A stretch of 44,478 nucleotides of DNA. Origin: an uncultured bacterium. Lineage in GTDB: Bacteria; Patescibacteriota; Microgenomatia; UBA1400; UBA12108. The position numbers and the translations under genes are program-made. The stretch covers positions 1-44,478 of the forward strand of contig CAJAUT010000017.1 of NCBI GenBank assembly GCA_903945195.1, given 5' to 3'. Shown here piece after piece: positions 14,186 through 22,034 of the stretch (position 1 is the stretch's first letter; the number at the start of each line of letters is the position of its first letter). The notes under the pieces are model-generated. The model searched no databases and was not told the origin of the DNA. It saw only the letters and a program-made list of their open reading frames with translations.

Positions 14186-14853
14186 CTAGCCACGCACACC
14201 AAATTCTGCCCAGTCACTACACTAGCTTTTTTACCATCTCTATCAGCAAAAAACATCTCCTCCACCGTGAGTCCTGCTTCAGTCATGAGGTCCGTCAAAG
14301 TTTGCACGTCATATGCCACGCAGTATCTTTTCCATTTGGTGTTGTATGGCACCTCAAAATGATCATCTATTTGATATTGCAAAAACTTTTCTTGCCACAG
14401 ATTCCAAACGGTCAGGTACAAGAACCCGCCCTTTTTCAGATGTTTCCTACACTCTTTAAGTATATAAATTTGCTGCTTTTTCTCTGGGATATGGTGCAGT
14501 ACTGCCACGCAAAAAATAGCATCATATTTGCCCAAATCTACCCAGTGTTTTGGGTCCACGACGTCTCCGTACACAAACTTGTGTTTAGGATACAGCTTTT
14601 GAGCTTCATCTAGTAAAGTTTTCGAAAAATCAGTACCAAGATACTCTACTCCCTCTGGAAGTCCAGATACCAATTTACCATTACCACAGCCTACATCTAG
14701 TACAGATTGATTATTTTTCAGTTTTGAGAGGTATTTATCAGTCACAAGCCAGTTGCTAGACACACCATTCCCATACGTTTTCTGTCTGGTTCTGCTAAAA
14801 TGAGTCCCTATCTCGTCATACATTATTTGGACGGATTTTATTATGTCAGACAT
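14182..14853 (-). CDS. Trm9/ALKBH8-like SAM-dependent tRNA methyltransferase
   Basis: The 223-residue class I methyltransferase has YDEIGTHFSRTRQKTYG at the start, SAM motif VLDVGCGNGK at about 51-60, GTDFSKTLLDEAQ as motif II, and AVLHHIPEKK at 117-126 followed by GGFLYLTVWNLWQ. The FSRTR start, GCGNGK loop, AVLHHI and TVWN are the hallmarks of the Trm9 family, which methylates carboxymethyluridine at tRNA position 34 to give mcm5U. That reaction uses the product of Elp3, and an Elp3 gene lies divergently with overlapping start codons. No Trm112-like activator was seen. AGGAG 9 nt upstream serves as ribosome binding site. The annotation as Trm9-like is by motif; a general methyltransferase cannot be excluded. 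Confidence 0.72.
   Translation of the reverse strand: MSDIIKSVQIMYDEIGTHFSRTRQKTYGNGVSSNWLVTDKYLSKLKNNQSVLDVGCGNGKLVSGLPEGVEYLGTDFSKTLLDEAQKLYPKHKFVYGDVVDPKHWVDLGKYDAIFCVAVLHHIPEKKQQIYILKECRKHLKKGGFLYLTVWNLWQEKFLQYQIDDHFEVPYNTKWKRYCVAYDVQTLTDLMTEAGLTVEEMFFADRDGKKASVVTGQNLVCVAS
14843..14853. promoter_or_regulatory. Overlapping antiparallel start codons of elp3 and the Trm9-like gene
   Basis: ATGTCAGACAT holds an ATG on each strand. Both proteins begin M-S-D-I, read from opposite strands of a near-perfect palindrome. Promoters of each gene must therefore lie within the other gene's coding sequence. Confidence 0.85.
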
Positions 14854-16390
14854 ATTACCACTCCTACTTGAGTATCATACCAAGTTGGACGCCAAATCCC
14901 TATACGCATTCAAGAAGCTTTGCGTGGACAGGTCTGGCAAGGTTCCCCGCGACTCTGACATCCTTGCAGGATACCGCGAGCTTGTGACCGCAGGCAAGAT
15001 CAAACCAGACAATGCATTGCTCAAACTCCTCACTACTCGCTCAGTCCGCACGCTATCTGGTGTCACCCCATTTGCGGTCATGACCAAACCCTATGTCTGC
15101 CCTGGCCTGTGTACTTTTTGTCCGCTCGAACTAGGCATGCCCAAAAGCTATCTTTCAGATGAACCAGCAGCCGCCCGTGCCAAACAAATGGATTTTGATC
15201 CCAAGCTTCAGATACAGTCACGCCTCACCCAGCTAGAAGAGACCGGGCACGACACCGACAAGATCGAGCTCATCGTCATAGGTGGGACCTTTAGCAATTA
15301 CCCAGAGAGTTATAAACGTGAATTTTTTAAAGCCATGATCGATACGATAAATGGAGAGGTTTCAGAGACTTTAGAATCAGCCCAAATCAAAAATGAATCA
15401 GCCACACGCCGCATCGTAGGTATCAGTATAGAAACCAGGCCTGACTGGATAGATGAAAAAGAAGTGAAGCTCCTACGTGAGCTAGGTGTTACCAAGATCC
15501 AGGTAGGAGTCCAAGCTTTTGACGAAACAATCTTGAAAAGGATCAAGAGGGGACACACATTAGATAGAGTAGGGGAGGCGACTAGACTGCTTAAAGATGC
15601 CGGTATCAAAGTCTGTTATCACTTCATGCCAAATCTGCCAGGTAGCAATCCAGAATTAGATAAGCAGATGGCGCACCTGATGTACGAAGATCCTCGTTTC
15701 AAACCAGATTTTGTAAAGATCTATCCAGCTCAAGTAATAGCGGGCACAGAAATGTACAACGAGTGGCAAAGAGGCGAGTTTGTCCCATATTCCGACGAGC
15801 TACTCAAAGACGTGCTTAAAGATTTAAAGAAAATCACCCCTCCATTTGTTCGCATTGACAGGCTAGTTAGAGATATTTCCAAAAAATGGGTAGCTGCCGG
15901 TACCAAAGCTACTAATATGCGCCAGTATATCCATGAGGAGATGGAAAAAGAAGGTTGGACCTGCAAATGTATCCGCTGTCGCGAAGTCAAAGCCAGAGAT
16001 TACACCACCATGCCACATCTATGTGATTTATTTATAGATACTCTAGGCGGTACAGAGCATCTCCTCACTTTCGAGCTAGATGACAAGCTTTATTCTCTCC
16101 TGCGACTGCGACTCCCTGTCTCTTTGACCCCACAATTTGACGAACTAAAAGGTGCTGCCATCATCCGCGAGCTCCATACCTACGGCAAGACCGTGGTACA
16201 TGATGACAAAAACTCTACCAAGACTCAGCACAGGGGTCTAGGCAAGCTCCTGATGGCCAAAGCAGAAGGGATCGCCAAAGATGCTGGGTACAAAAAGATA
16301 GCCGTGATCTCCTCTATCGGCACTCGCGACTACTACCGCAAGCTAGGCTACGAGCGCGAAGGTCTGTACATGACAAAGAAACTGGTATGA
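14843..16390 (+). CDS. elp3: Elp3-family tRNA uridine-34 carboxymethyl-modification enzyme
   Basis: The 515-residue product has a radical-SAM domain with CPGLCTFC (C86, C90, C93) and the Elp3-specific FCPLELGMPKSY, then IELIVIGGTF, ISIETRPDW and IQVGVQAFDE. A C-terminal GNAT acetyltransferase domain carries HRGLGKLLMAKAEGIAKDAG and a final DYYRKLGYEREG. Known role: acetyl-CoA-dependent formation of cm5U at the wobble position of tRNAs. The length is normal for a stand-alone bacterial/archaeal Elp3. Its ATG overlaps the ATG of the opposite-strand Trm9-like gene, and the two could act in sequence. Lysine and glutamate tRNAs with U34 occur at 43480 and 43595. Confidence 0.93.
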   Translation: MSDILPLLLEYHTKLDAKSLYAFKKLCVDRSGKVPRDSDILAGYRELVTAGKIKPDNALLKLLTTRSVRTLSGVTPFAVMTKPYVCPGLCTFCPLELGMPKSYLSDEPAAARAKQMDFDPKLQIQSRLTQLEETGHDTDKIELIVIGGTFSNYPESYKREFFKAMIDTINGEVSETLESAQIKNESATRRIVGISIETRPDWIDEKEVKLLRELGVTKIQVGVQAFDETILKRIKRGHTLDRVGEATRLLKDAGIKVCYHFMPNLPGSNPELDKQMAHLMYEDPRFKPDFVKIYPAQVIAGTEMYNEWQRGEFVPYSDELLKDVLKDLKKITPPFVRIDRLVRDISKKWVAAGTKATNMRQYIHEEMEKEGWTCKCIRCREVKARDYTTMPHLCDLFIDTLGGTEHLLTFELDDKLYSLLRLRLPVSLTPQFDELKGAAIIRELHTYGKTVVHDDKNSTKTQHRGLGKLLMAKAEGIAKDAGYKKIAVISSIGTRDYYRKLGYEREGLYMTKKLV

Positions 16391-16391
16391 T
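16386..16391 (+). promoter_or_regulatory. -10 box overlapping the elp3 stop codon
   Basis: TATGAT overlaps the elp3 stop codon and ends 6 nt before the ATG at 16398. This suggests an independent leaderless transcript for the RhuM-family gene. Confidence 0.5.
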
Positions 16392-16397
16392 TGTGCT

Positions 16398-17405
16398 ATG
16401 GATAGCAACAAATCACAAATAATCATATATAAAAATGCTTCAGGAGAGACAAAGTTGGATGTCAGATTTGAAGGAAATACTGTTTGGCTGTCCCAGGCAC
16501 AAATGGCCGATCTTTTTGAAAAAGACAGGAAAACCATCACCGAACACATTCGCAATATATTTAAAGAAAAAGAATTGCAAGAAAGTTCAGTATGCCGGAA
16601 ATTCCAGCATACTGCCACAGATCAAAAACAATATTCAGTCATTTTTTATAGTTTAGACGTCATTATTGCAGTAGGATATCGAGTTAAATCTACGAGAGGA
16701 ACACAATTTAGAATTTGGGCCACAAATCAACTTAGAGAATTTATCGTTAAAGGGTTTTTAATTGATGATGACCGATTAAAAAATCCCGATATCCCCTTTG
16801 ATTATTTCGAAGAACTAGAGCGCAGGATAGCAGATATCCGTACTAGTGAGAAAAGATTTTATCGCAAGATTACAGATATCTATGCGACCAGCATTGATTA
16901 TGATCCAACTACCAAAGAAAGCATTGTTTTCTATAAAACAGTACAAAACAAAGTCCATTACGCAATTACAGGTCATACAGCGGCAGAAATTGTTGCTTCA
17001 AGGATAGATAATAAAAAAAGCAATTTTGGTCTTACCAATTTTCGTGGACATACTCCTAAAAAGGAGGAGTTAGAGATAGCTAAGAACTATCTAAACATTG
17101 AGGAACTAACCCAGTTAAACGCTCTAGTTGAACAATATCTAATATTCGCATCTGAACAATCCAGGAGAAGAATTCCAATGCATATGAAAGATTGGATAGA
17201 TAAGTTGCATGGTTTTTTGACATTGAATAACCGAGAGATATTGAAAGGATCAGGTAGTATAAGCCACGATGATATGAAATTATTGGTTGAAAAAGAATAT
17301 AATAAAAATTATGAATCTCAAAAACTAATCGATAGCAATGATTATCGAATTTCTCCAGATTTTGATGAAACAATAAATAAAATTATGAAAGGAAATAAAA
17401 AATGA
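16398..17405 (+). CDS. RhuM-family protein
   Basis: The 335-residue product matches the RhuM (virulence RhuM) family: VWLSQAQMADLFEKDRKTIT with an HTH-like start, then ESSVCRKFQHTATDQKQYSV, YSLDVIIAVGYRVKSTRGTQ and FRIWATNQLREFIVKGF, all typical. The C-terminal part with FGLTNFRGHTPKKEELEIAK resembles the regulatory half of the family. Such proteins are common on genomic islands and near restriction or defence genes; their biochemical role is not established. It probably is a DNA-binding or KilA-N/BRO-like protein. Confidence 0.85.
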   Translation: MDSNKSQIIIYKNASGETKLDVRFEGNTVWLSQAQMADLFEKDRKTITEHIRNIFKEKELQESSVCRKFQHTATDQKQYSVIFYSLDVIIAVGYRVKSTRGTQFRIWATNQLREFIVKGFLIDDDRLKNPDIPFDYFEELERRIADIRTSEKRFYRKITDIYATSIDYDPTTKESIVFYKTVQNKVHYAITGHTAAEIVASRIDNKKSNFGLTNFRGHTPKKEELEIAKNYLNIEELTQLNALVEQYLIFASEQSRRRIPMHMKDWIDKLHGFLTLNNREILKGSGSISHDDMKLLVEKEYNKNYESQKLIDSNDYRISPDFDETINKIMKGNKK

Positions 17406-17725
17406 AATTTAGTTTACGTTTGCTTTACCTTTATCTTTTCTCATTTGTGGGACTACTCATCACCGTGATCGGGAGTATACAGATAGTCGATCTCACACTA
17501 AAAACTTATGTTTTTCAAGTCTCTGAATATTCTAGCTACCCCATGATGGATATCAAAGACGAAAAAGGAATGGTGACCATGAGTGCAGCTGATCAGCAAA
17601 AACAGCAAGAAGCAGAAGCCGCCAATCAGCGCAAGCGCAATTTGTCCAATAGTTTAGCCATGATCCTCATCGGCTCACCACTCTATCTCTACCACTGGAA
17701 AACGATCAAAAAAGAAAACAAATAA
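17402..17725 (+). CDS. Small membrane protein with two membrane segments
   Basis: The 107-residue product has membrane helices at about 5-33 and 83-98. Between them is an outside or inside loop with a lysine- and glutamine-rich coiled segment (SAADQQKQQEAEAANQRKRN). The start overlaps the RhuM-family stop (ATGA) and AAAGGAAA precedes it. The layout recalls DUF5671-like proteins found in CPR genomes, but I am not certain. Function unknown. Confidence 0.6.
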   Translation: MKFSLRLLYLYLFSFVGLLITVIGSIQIVDLTLKTYVFQVSEYSSYPMMDIKDEKGMVTMSAADQQKQQEAEAANQRKRNLSNSLAMILIGSPLYLYHWKTIKKENK

Positions 17726-17738
17726 CATAGTGAAATCT

Positions 17739-18068
17739 ATGCACAAGAAATCTATCCTCGCACTAACAGTAATCGGGATCTCAGTAATTTTAGTTCTTGT
17801 GATCTATAATTTCCCCACGCTTTTAATCATATTTTTATTGGTGTTAGCCTACGCGAAAAATCATTTTTCCCCAATCAAAAAAGAATTTATGATATTCACC
17901 CTGATAGTTTTTAGTAGTGCAATTGTTGAGATCATCTTAGTAAATATGACTCACGCTTGGAGTTATTCAAATGCCCAGTTCTTTGGCATTCCTTATTGGC
18001 CACCGATTTTCTGGGGATTACTTGGAATCTCTCTCATTACATTTTACGAAGGCATTTCAAATAACTGA
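17739..18068 (+). CDS. Small multi-pass membrane protein
   Basis: The 109-residue product starts at the ATG at 17739 (MHKKS); a GTG 9 nt earlier is less likely. Three to four membrane helices are visible (about 5-23, 24-40, 48-66, 82-103). The segment WSYSNAQFFGIPYWPPIFWG before the last helix is rich in aromatic residues and prolines and looks conserved. No family was recognised. Its stop codon ends at the last base of the convergent tRNA-Gly gene. Confidence 0.6.
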   Translation: MHKKSILALTVIGISVILVLVIYNFPTLLIIFLLVLAYAKNHFSPIKKEFMIFTLIVFSSAIVEIILVNMTHAWSYSNAQFFGIPYWPPIFWGLLGISLITFYEGISNN

Positions 18069-18138
18069 GCGGGTAACGGGAATCGGACCCGTATCTACTA
18101 CTTGGGAAGCAGTCGTTCTACCACTGAACTATACCCGC
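18068..18138 (-). tRNA. tRNA-Gly (anticodon CCC)
   Basis: Minus strand: acceptor GCGGGTA/TACCCGC, D-arm GTTC-AGTGGTA-GAAC, anticodon stem ACTGC/GTAGT with loop TTCCCAA (anticodon CCC), T-arm ACGGG/CCCGT, discriminator T as usual for bacterial tRNA-Gly. CCA is not encoded. A structured leader element lies just upstream. Confidence 0.93.
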
Positions 18139-18256
18139 AATATTTACTTTTCAACTATCTATTCCTAACTCGGATATAAGTTACCACTGGACTCCCAGAT
18201 TACTTCGCATCTGGAGTCATTTCTCTGGCTTCGCCAGAAGTGCTCACTATACCCGC
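18139..18256 (-). ncRNA. Structured leader element that mimics the 5' part of tRNA-Gly
   Basis: Read on the minus strand, GCGGGTATAGT (18256-18246) repeats the first 11 nt of the downstream tRNA-Gly. A 56-nt insert follows (18245-18190), then CAGTGGTA (18189-18182), the D-loop of that tRNA, a 43-nt spacer and the intact tRNA. The insert contains CACTTC, a hairpin TCTGGC-GAA-GCCAGA, GAGAAATG, and a hairpin GACTCC...GGAGTC around the same 20-nt core CCAGATGCGAAGTAATCTGG seen at tRNA-Thr. Compared with the Thr copy, helix bases changed on both sides (GTAT/ATAC against GACT/AGTC) so pairing is kept. TAAAAT ends 8 nt before the 5' copy, suggesting transcription starts there. Confidence 0.7.
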
Positions 18257-18308
18257 GCTCCTAGATTTTATCATGACTCCATATCTTTACACATTTCCAG
18301 ATAGCGAC

Positions 18309-18314
18309 TAAACT
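18309..18314 (+). promoter_or_regulatory. -10 box for leaderless pyruvate kinase mRNA
   Basis: TAAACT ends 6 nt before the ATG at 18321, with no ribosome binding site between them. Confidence 0.5.
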
Positions 18315-18320
18315 CTCCCT

Positions 18321-19730
18321 ATGCACAAAATCAAACTCACTAAAATAATCGCCACCATCGGACCTGCCTCTGAGTCCATCGAACAAATGGAAAAGCTCCT
18401 AGATTCTGGAGTCAACATCTTTCGTTTCAATACCAAACACTCAACCCCAGATTGGCACGATGCTCACATCAAGCAAGCCCAAAAAATTGCAGATGCCCGG
18501 GGTTTCACTCTAGGGATCCTACTAGATTTGCAAGGTCCTGAGATTAGACTCGAAACCAGAGACAAAAAAGATGTAGTAGTCACAGCTGGAGACAAATTAA
18601 ATATTGGTTTGTCATTTGTCGAAGGGATAGATGTCATCATCCCTCATGCTCAAGTATTTGAGCTAGTCAAAGCAGGGCAGGATCTCATGATAGATGATGG
18701 TTTTGTCGAAACGGAAATTCAGACAGTTTCAAAAGATCAGCTGATTGTTAAGATTAAAAACGATTCAGTCATCAAGCATCGTAAAGGAGTCAATCTACCT
18801 GGAGTTGACGTAGATTTCCCCTCATTAATCGAAAACGATATAGCCCAGCTCGATCGCAACTCTCGCAACAAAGTTGATTATGTAGGACTATCTTTTGTCC
18901 GCTCAGCCCGCGACGTCAAACTACTACGTGCCGAGATGGATAAACGTAGCATGAAAGCAGGCATCATAGGGAAAATTGAATCTCAGCCAGCTTTAGATCG
19001 AATCGACGAAATCATAGCTGCTTCAGATGCGATTATGGTAGCCCGCGGAGACCTGGGGATCGAGGTGCCTATAGAACAGCTAGCCTACTGGCAAAAGACC
19101 ATCATCAGTAAATGCCGTATCGCTGGCAAACCAGTGGTGACTGCTACGCAAATGCTAGAGTCTATGATCTATCAACCTCGCCCTACGCGCGCAGAGGCCA
19201 CAGACGTAGCTCACGCCATCTTTGATGGCACTGACGCGATCATGTTGTCTGGTGAGACAGCTGGGGGCAAGTACCCCATACGTACAGTAGAGATGATGAC
19301 TCGTATCGCCAAGTGGAACGAAAGATTAAGAGATCCAGAAAGCTATTCTTATGCTGGAGACGATAGTACAACTTCCGTAGCCGAGGCAGCAGTTTCATTG
19401 GTTAAATCAGGCATCAAGCCGAAGATAGATGCCATTGTCGTCTTTACAGAGACAGGCTTCACCGCCAAGGTTATATCTAGATATCGACTTCCCATTCCCG
19501 TGATTGCAGTGACAGACAACAAGCATACAGCTGAGTCTTTGACCATTTCCTTTGGCGTAACTCCAGTCATCTCAGAGTTTCCAAAAGGAATCTTTACGAC
19601 TTCTCAAAAAGTATTATCTGATTTGTCAGGCAGAGACTATGTCCATGCAGGAGACACTCTCCTAGTAGTTCATGGTCATCACTGGCAAAAATCAGGCAAC
19701 ACCAACGCCATGGCTATAGTCACAGTCTAA
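18321..19730 (+). CDS. pyk: Pyruvate kinase
   Basis: The 469-residue product starts LTKIIATIGPASES and has the full barrel with GILLDLQGPEIR, IGKIESQPALDRIDE (catalytic K218 and metal ligand E220), IMVARGDLGIEVP, KPVVTATQMLESM and RPTRAEATDVAHAIFDGTDA. It makes pyruvate and ATP from phosphoenolpyruvate and ADP. The usual RLNFSHG strand near residue 35 reads RFNTKHST here, a clear departure in the nucleotide/potassium site, while R and N are kept. The C-terminal domain is present. A strong terminator follows the stop. Confidence 0.95.
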   Translation: MHKIKLTKIIATIGPASESIEQMEKLLDSGVNIFRFNTKHSTPDWHDAHIKQAQKIADARGFTLGILLDLQGPEIRLETRDKKDVVVTAGDKLNIGLSFVEGIDVIIPHAQVFELVKAGQDLMIDDGFVETEIQTVSKDQLIVKIKNDSVIKHRKGVNLPGVDVDFPSLIENDIAQLDRNSRNKVDYVGLSFVRSARDVKLLRAEMDKRSMKAGIIGKIESQPALDRIDEIIAASDAIMVARGDLGIEVPIEQLAYWQKTIISKCRIAGKPVVTATQMLESMIYQPRPTRAEATDVAHAIFDGTDAIMLSGETAGGKYPIRTVEMMTRIAKWNERLRDPESYSYAGDDSTTSVAEAAVSLVKSGIKPKIDAIVVFTETGFTAKVISRYRLPIPVIAVTDNKHTAESLTISFGVTPVISEFPKGIFTTSQKVLSDLSGRDYVHAGDTLLVVHGHHWQKSGNTNAMAIVTV

Positions 19731-19763
19731 AAAAACACCCCGCACTTGGCGGGGTATTTTTAT
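19731..19763. terminator. Intrinsic terminator between convergent genes
   Basis: ACCCCGC-ACTTG-GCGGGGT forms a 7-bp GC-rich stem, followed by ATTTTT on the plus strand and preceded by AAAAAA, so it can work in both directions. It lies 6 nt after the pyruvate kinase stop and serves the convergent LysM gene too. Confidence 0.85.
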
Positions 19764-19783
19764 ACTTAATCCAAATAACATTT

Positions 19784-20398
19784 TTATCTAGGTAACTTTA
19801 GTTCTTGTCCGATCTCTATATAACTTGCTCTTTTCATGTCTATCTCATTTGCTTCTGCGATCGTGACCCATTTGTAACCGTCGCCATACGCGCGTACTGC
19901 GATACTCCAGAGATGGTCACCTTTCACCACAGTATATTTATCACCTGTGATAGTAGGAGTCATGGTTTCTTTTGCTGCTACTTCAGTCTTTACTATTTCT
20001 TTAACAGCTGTTTTAGGAAGTTTTAGTTCTTGACCTACTTCTATGGCGCCTGCATTTGCGAGGCCATTTTCTTTGGCGATGTCTACCCAGTTGTAGCCTG
20101 ATCCATATTGTTTCTCAGCTATTTTCCAGAGGTTATCACCTTTTTCTACTTTTACGGTCTCAGCTAGTTCAGTAGGATACTTTTTACCATCTTCTTTTAC
20201 TTCTACCTTAACTTCGCCAACTTTTTCAGTAGCTATCTCAGTTTTTTCAGATTCACTAGTTATACTTGGCTTGTTTGCACTATACATCCGCATGACTAGC
20301 ACGCCAATTAGGACGACCGTTATCACTCCAAACATCATCGAAAGCATCGATTCATTCAGCTTTATAGTTTTTAGTAACTGCTTTAGTTTCGTTTCCAT
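19784..20398 (-). CDS. Membrane-anchored protein with two LysM domains
   Basis: The 204-residue product has a membrane segment at about 18-36 and a charged linker rich in E and K. Two LysM repeats follow: VEKGDNLWKIAEKQYGSGYN with VGQELKLPK (about 83-130) and VVKGDHLWSIAVRAYGDGYK with IGQELKLPR (about 157-204). LysM binds N-acetylglucosamine-containing glycans such as peptidoglycan, so the protein likely tethers the membrane to the wall. No catalytic domain is attached. GGGAGG lies about 9 nt before the start. Confidence 0.9.
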   Translation of the reverse strand: METKLKQLLKTIKLNESMLSMMFGVITVVLIGVLVMRMYSANKPSITSESEKTEIATEKVGEVKVEVKEDGKKYPTELAETVKVEKGDNLWKIAEKQYGSGYNWVDIAKENGLANAGAIEVGQELKLPKTAVKEIVKTEVAAKETMTPTITGDKYTVVKGDHLWSIAVRAYGDGYKWVTIAEANEIDMKRASYIEIGQELKLPR

Positions 20399-20517
20399 AA
20401 ATCAAAACCTCCCGGGCAGGAAAATAATAATCTATGACCACAATAGCAAATATCTATGGGATGTGTCAACGAGATCAAACTGGTATGAAGAAGGTAGTAG
20501 GTAAACACCTTGAAAAA

Positions 20518-21699
20518 TTAAGGATCAAGGTAACGAACGACTGCAATTCCTGAACCACCAGGTATTGCTCCTCCCCAACTAGCACCTCCTGCTCCTCCAC
20601 CCGTTCCAGCAGTTCCAGCAGATTGGGTGCCACCTCCACCCGTTCCACCAGATCCAGTGATTTCTCCCTGTCCTGCTCCACCACCACCTACCCATCCCCA
20701 CCATGCTACGTTTAGACCTACGCCTCCATTACCTCCGATAGAGGCTCCCTCAGGATCATAACCAGTAGCTCCACCACCACCTGCTCCACCACCACCACTG
20801 CCAGCATAATTAGTGCCAGTATCCGCTCCACCACCATATCCATTCCCCGAAGCGCCTCCAGCCCGACCATATCCAGGATAACCACCTATTGCAGAATATA
20901 ATCCTCCAAATGCAGAAGTTCCACCTTGTGCTCCACCTGCTCCACCATTGGCTATAGTCACTCCATATACTTGATTTATGAGGGTTGGTGATCCCTGGAC
21001 AACCTGACCACCGCCTCCACCACTACCAGAACCAACAGAAGCTGTGTTGCTACCACCTCCGCCGCCTACTAATAAAATGTTTGTACTAATGCTAGTTGGA
21101 CAGCTGACAGTCAAATTACCACCACTTGTAAAAGTGTGTATTTTGTAACTACCAGATGTTGTAATAGTTCCACCTGTTATATTTGTTGTTCTGATAGTAT
21201 TTGTCGTGTCATTACAATCTGTATTGTTTGTCACATAACCTGTATAAACACTTGCACATCTTTTAGTAGGTGCACCAGCATTTCCCAATGAGTCACCATC
21301 AGAGTCTTGATAAAACTGTGTACATACACTCGAAAAACAATCAGCCGTTACCGTACATTCTCCTCCATCCAATACGCCTCCGCCAACTTTTTGAGTGCGA
21401 GAGTTTCCAGAATAAAAAGTGACACCCGCTTTACAATCTGCAGTCATAGCATTACCATTTGGAGTCCATGTAGCAGCTGAATAAATTCGATTCCAAAAAG
21501 CACCCCAATCTCCCCAAGCACCAGTTGAGTCAGATCCATGCGTCAAGGAAACTAGTGAATCATAGATCGTTTTAACACGCGAAGTACTATTGTTTGAAGG
21601 AGAGCTTCCCGATTGTTCAGCAAATACATCACTTTTAATTAGAAATAGTCCAAAGATAAAAAGAGTAATAAATAATACGACAAATAATCTGAAACGCAT
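20518..21699 (-). CDS. Secreted glycine-rich surface protein
   Basis: The 393-residue product has a signal peptide (hydrophobic 4-22, cleavage near VFAEQ). A cysteine-containing region at about 85-200 includes YQDSDGDSLGNAG and TDCNDTTNT, a calcium-binding MopE-like pattern. Its C-terminal half (about 205-393) is extremely glycine-rich, with GGGG runs, and ends GGSGIAVVRYLDP, typical for the glycine-rich domain found in many CPR and environmental surface proteins. TACTAT ends 8 nt before the start. Likely an adhesin or surface-layer component. Confidence 0.8.
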   Translation of the reverse strand: MRFRLFVVLFITLFIFGLFLIKSDVFAEQSGSSPSNNSTSRVKTIYDSLVSLTHGSDSTGAWGDWGAFWNRIYSAATWTPNGNAMTADCKAGVTFYSGNSRTQKVGGGVLDGGECTVTADCFSSVCTQFYQDSDGDSLGNAGAPTKRCASVYTGYVTNNTDCNDTTNTIRTTNITGGTITTSGSYKIHTFTSGGNLTVSCPTSISTNILLVGGGGGSNTASVGSGSGGGGGQVVQGSPTLINQVYGVTIANGGAGGAQGGTSAFGGLYSAIGGYPGYGRAGGASGNGYGGGADTGTNYAGSGGGGAGGGGATGYDPEGASIGGNGGVGLNVAWWGWVGGGGAGQGEITGSGGTGGGGTQSAGTAGTGGGAGGASWGGAIPGGSGIAVVRYLDP

Positions 21700-21750
21700 A
21701 TGATTAAATAGTAACAGAAAAAAAGGGGGAATAGTACGACAAATATTGAT

Positions 21751-21790
21751 CTTTGATCTATTTGCGAGGACTGGTAGAGGATATTAGAAC
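21751..21790 (+). repeat. Direct repeat R1 related to the tRNA-Asp flank
   Basis: The left part (21751-21769) matches the tRNA-Asp 3' border CTTTGATCTATTTTGCGAGG (24137-24156) except for one missing T. The right part, 27 nt from GCGAGG to TTAGAAC (21764-21790), matches repeat R2 with one difference. It marks the left end of a chain of single-gene segments reaching to tRNA-Asp. Confidence 0.75.
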
Positions 21791-21816
21791 TTACAAATTA
21801 AATTTTATATAAATTG

Positions 21817-21948
21817 TTAGAAAGCTAAGTAAAACATATAAGCGCTAAAAACGAGCATCAAAACTATTGCAAAAACACGCAATGTATTAAGCTCAGGATT
21901 GTTACCATCCTTCTTCCAGAACATCATTGCCAAAAGCTGTTGATTCAT
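21817..21948 (-). CDS. Very small single-pass membrane protein
   Basis: A 43-residue frame starts MNQQLLAMMFWKKDG and ends with a membrane helix (LRVFAIVLMLVFSAYMFYLAF at about 23-43). TAAGAT ends 6 nt before the ATG on the minus strand, matching the leaderless pattern, which supports a real gene. It is the only gene in the segment between repeats R1 and R2. Function unknown. Confidence 0.6.
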   Translation of the reverse strand: MNQQLLAMMFWKKDGNNPELNTLRVFAIVLMLVFSAYMFYLAF

Positions 21949-21984
21949 ATTTAGATCTTAGCAGAAATTACCAATCTTAATCAG

Positions 21985-22030
21985 TATATCAAAATATATC
22001 GTTGCGAGGATTGGTAGAGGATATTAGAAC
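21985..22030 (+). repeat. Direct repeat R2
   Basis: It shares 26 of 27 nt with R1 on its right side (22004-22030) and about 25 of 27 nt with R3 on its left side (21985-22010, with TATATCGTTGCGAGGA). It separates the segments with the 43- and 139-residue proteins. Confidence 0.75.
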
Positions 22031-22034
22031 GTAT

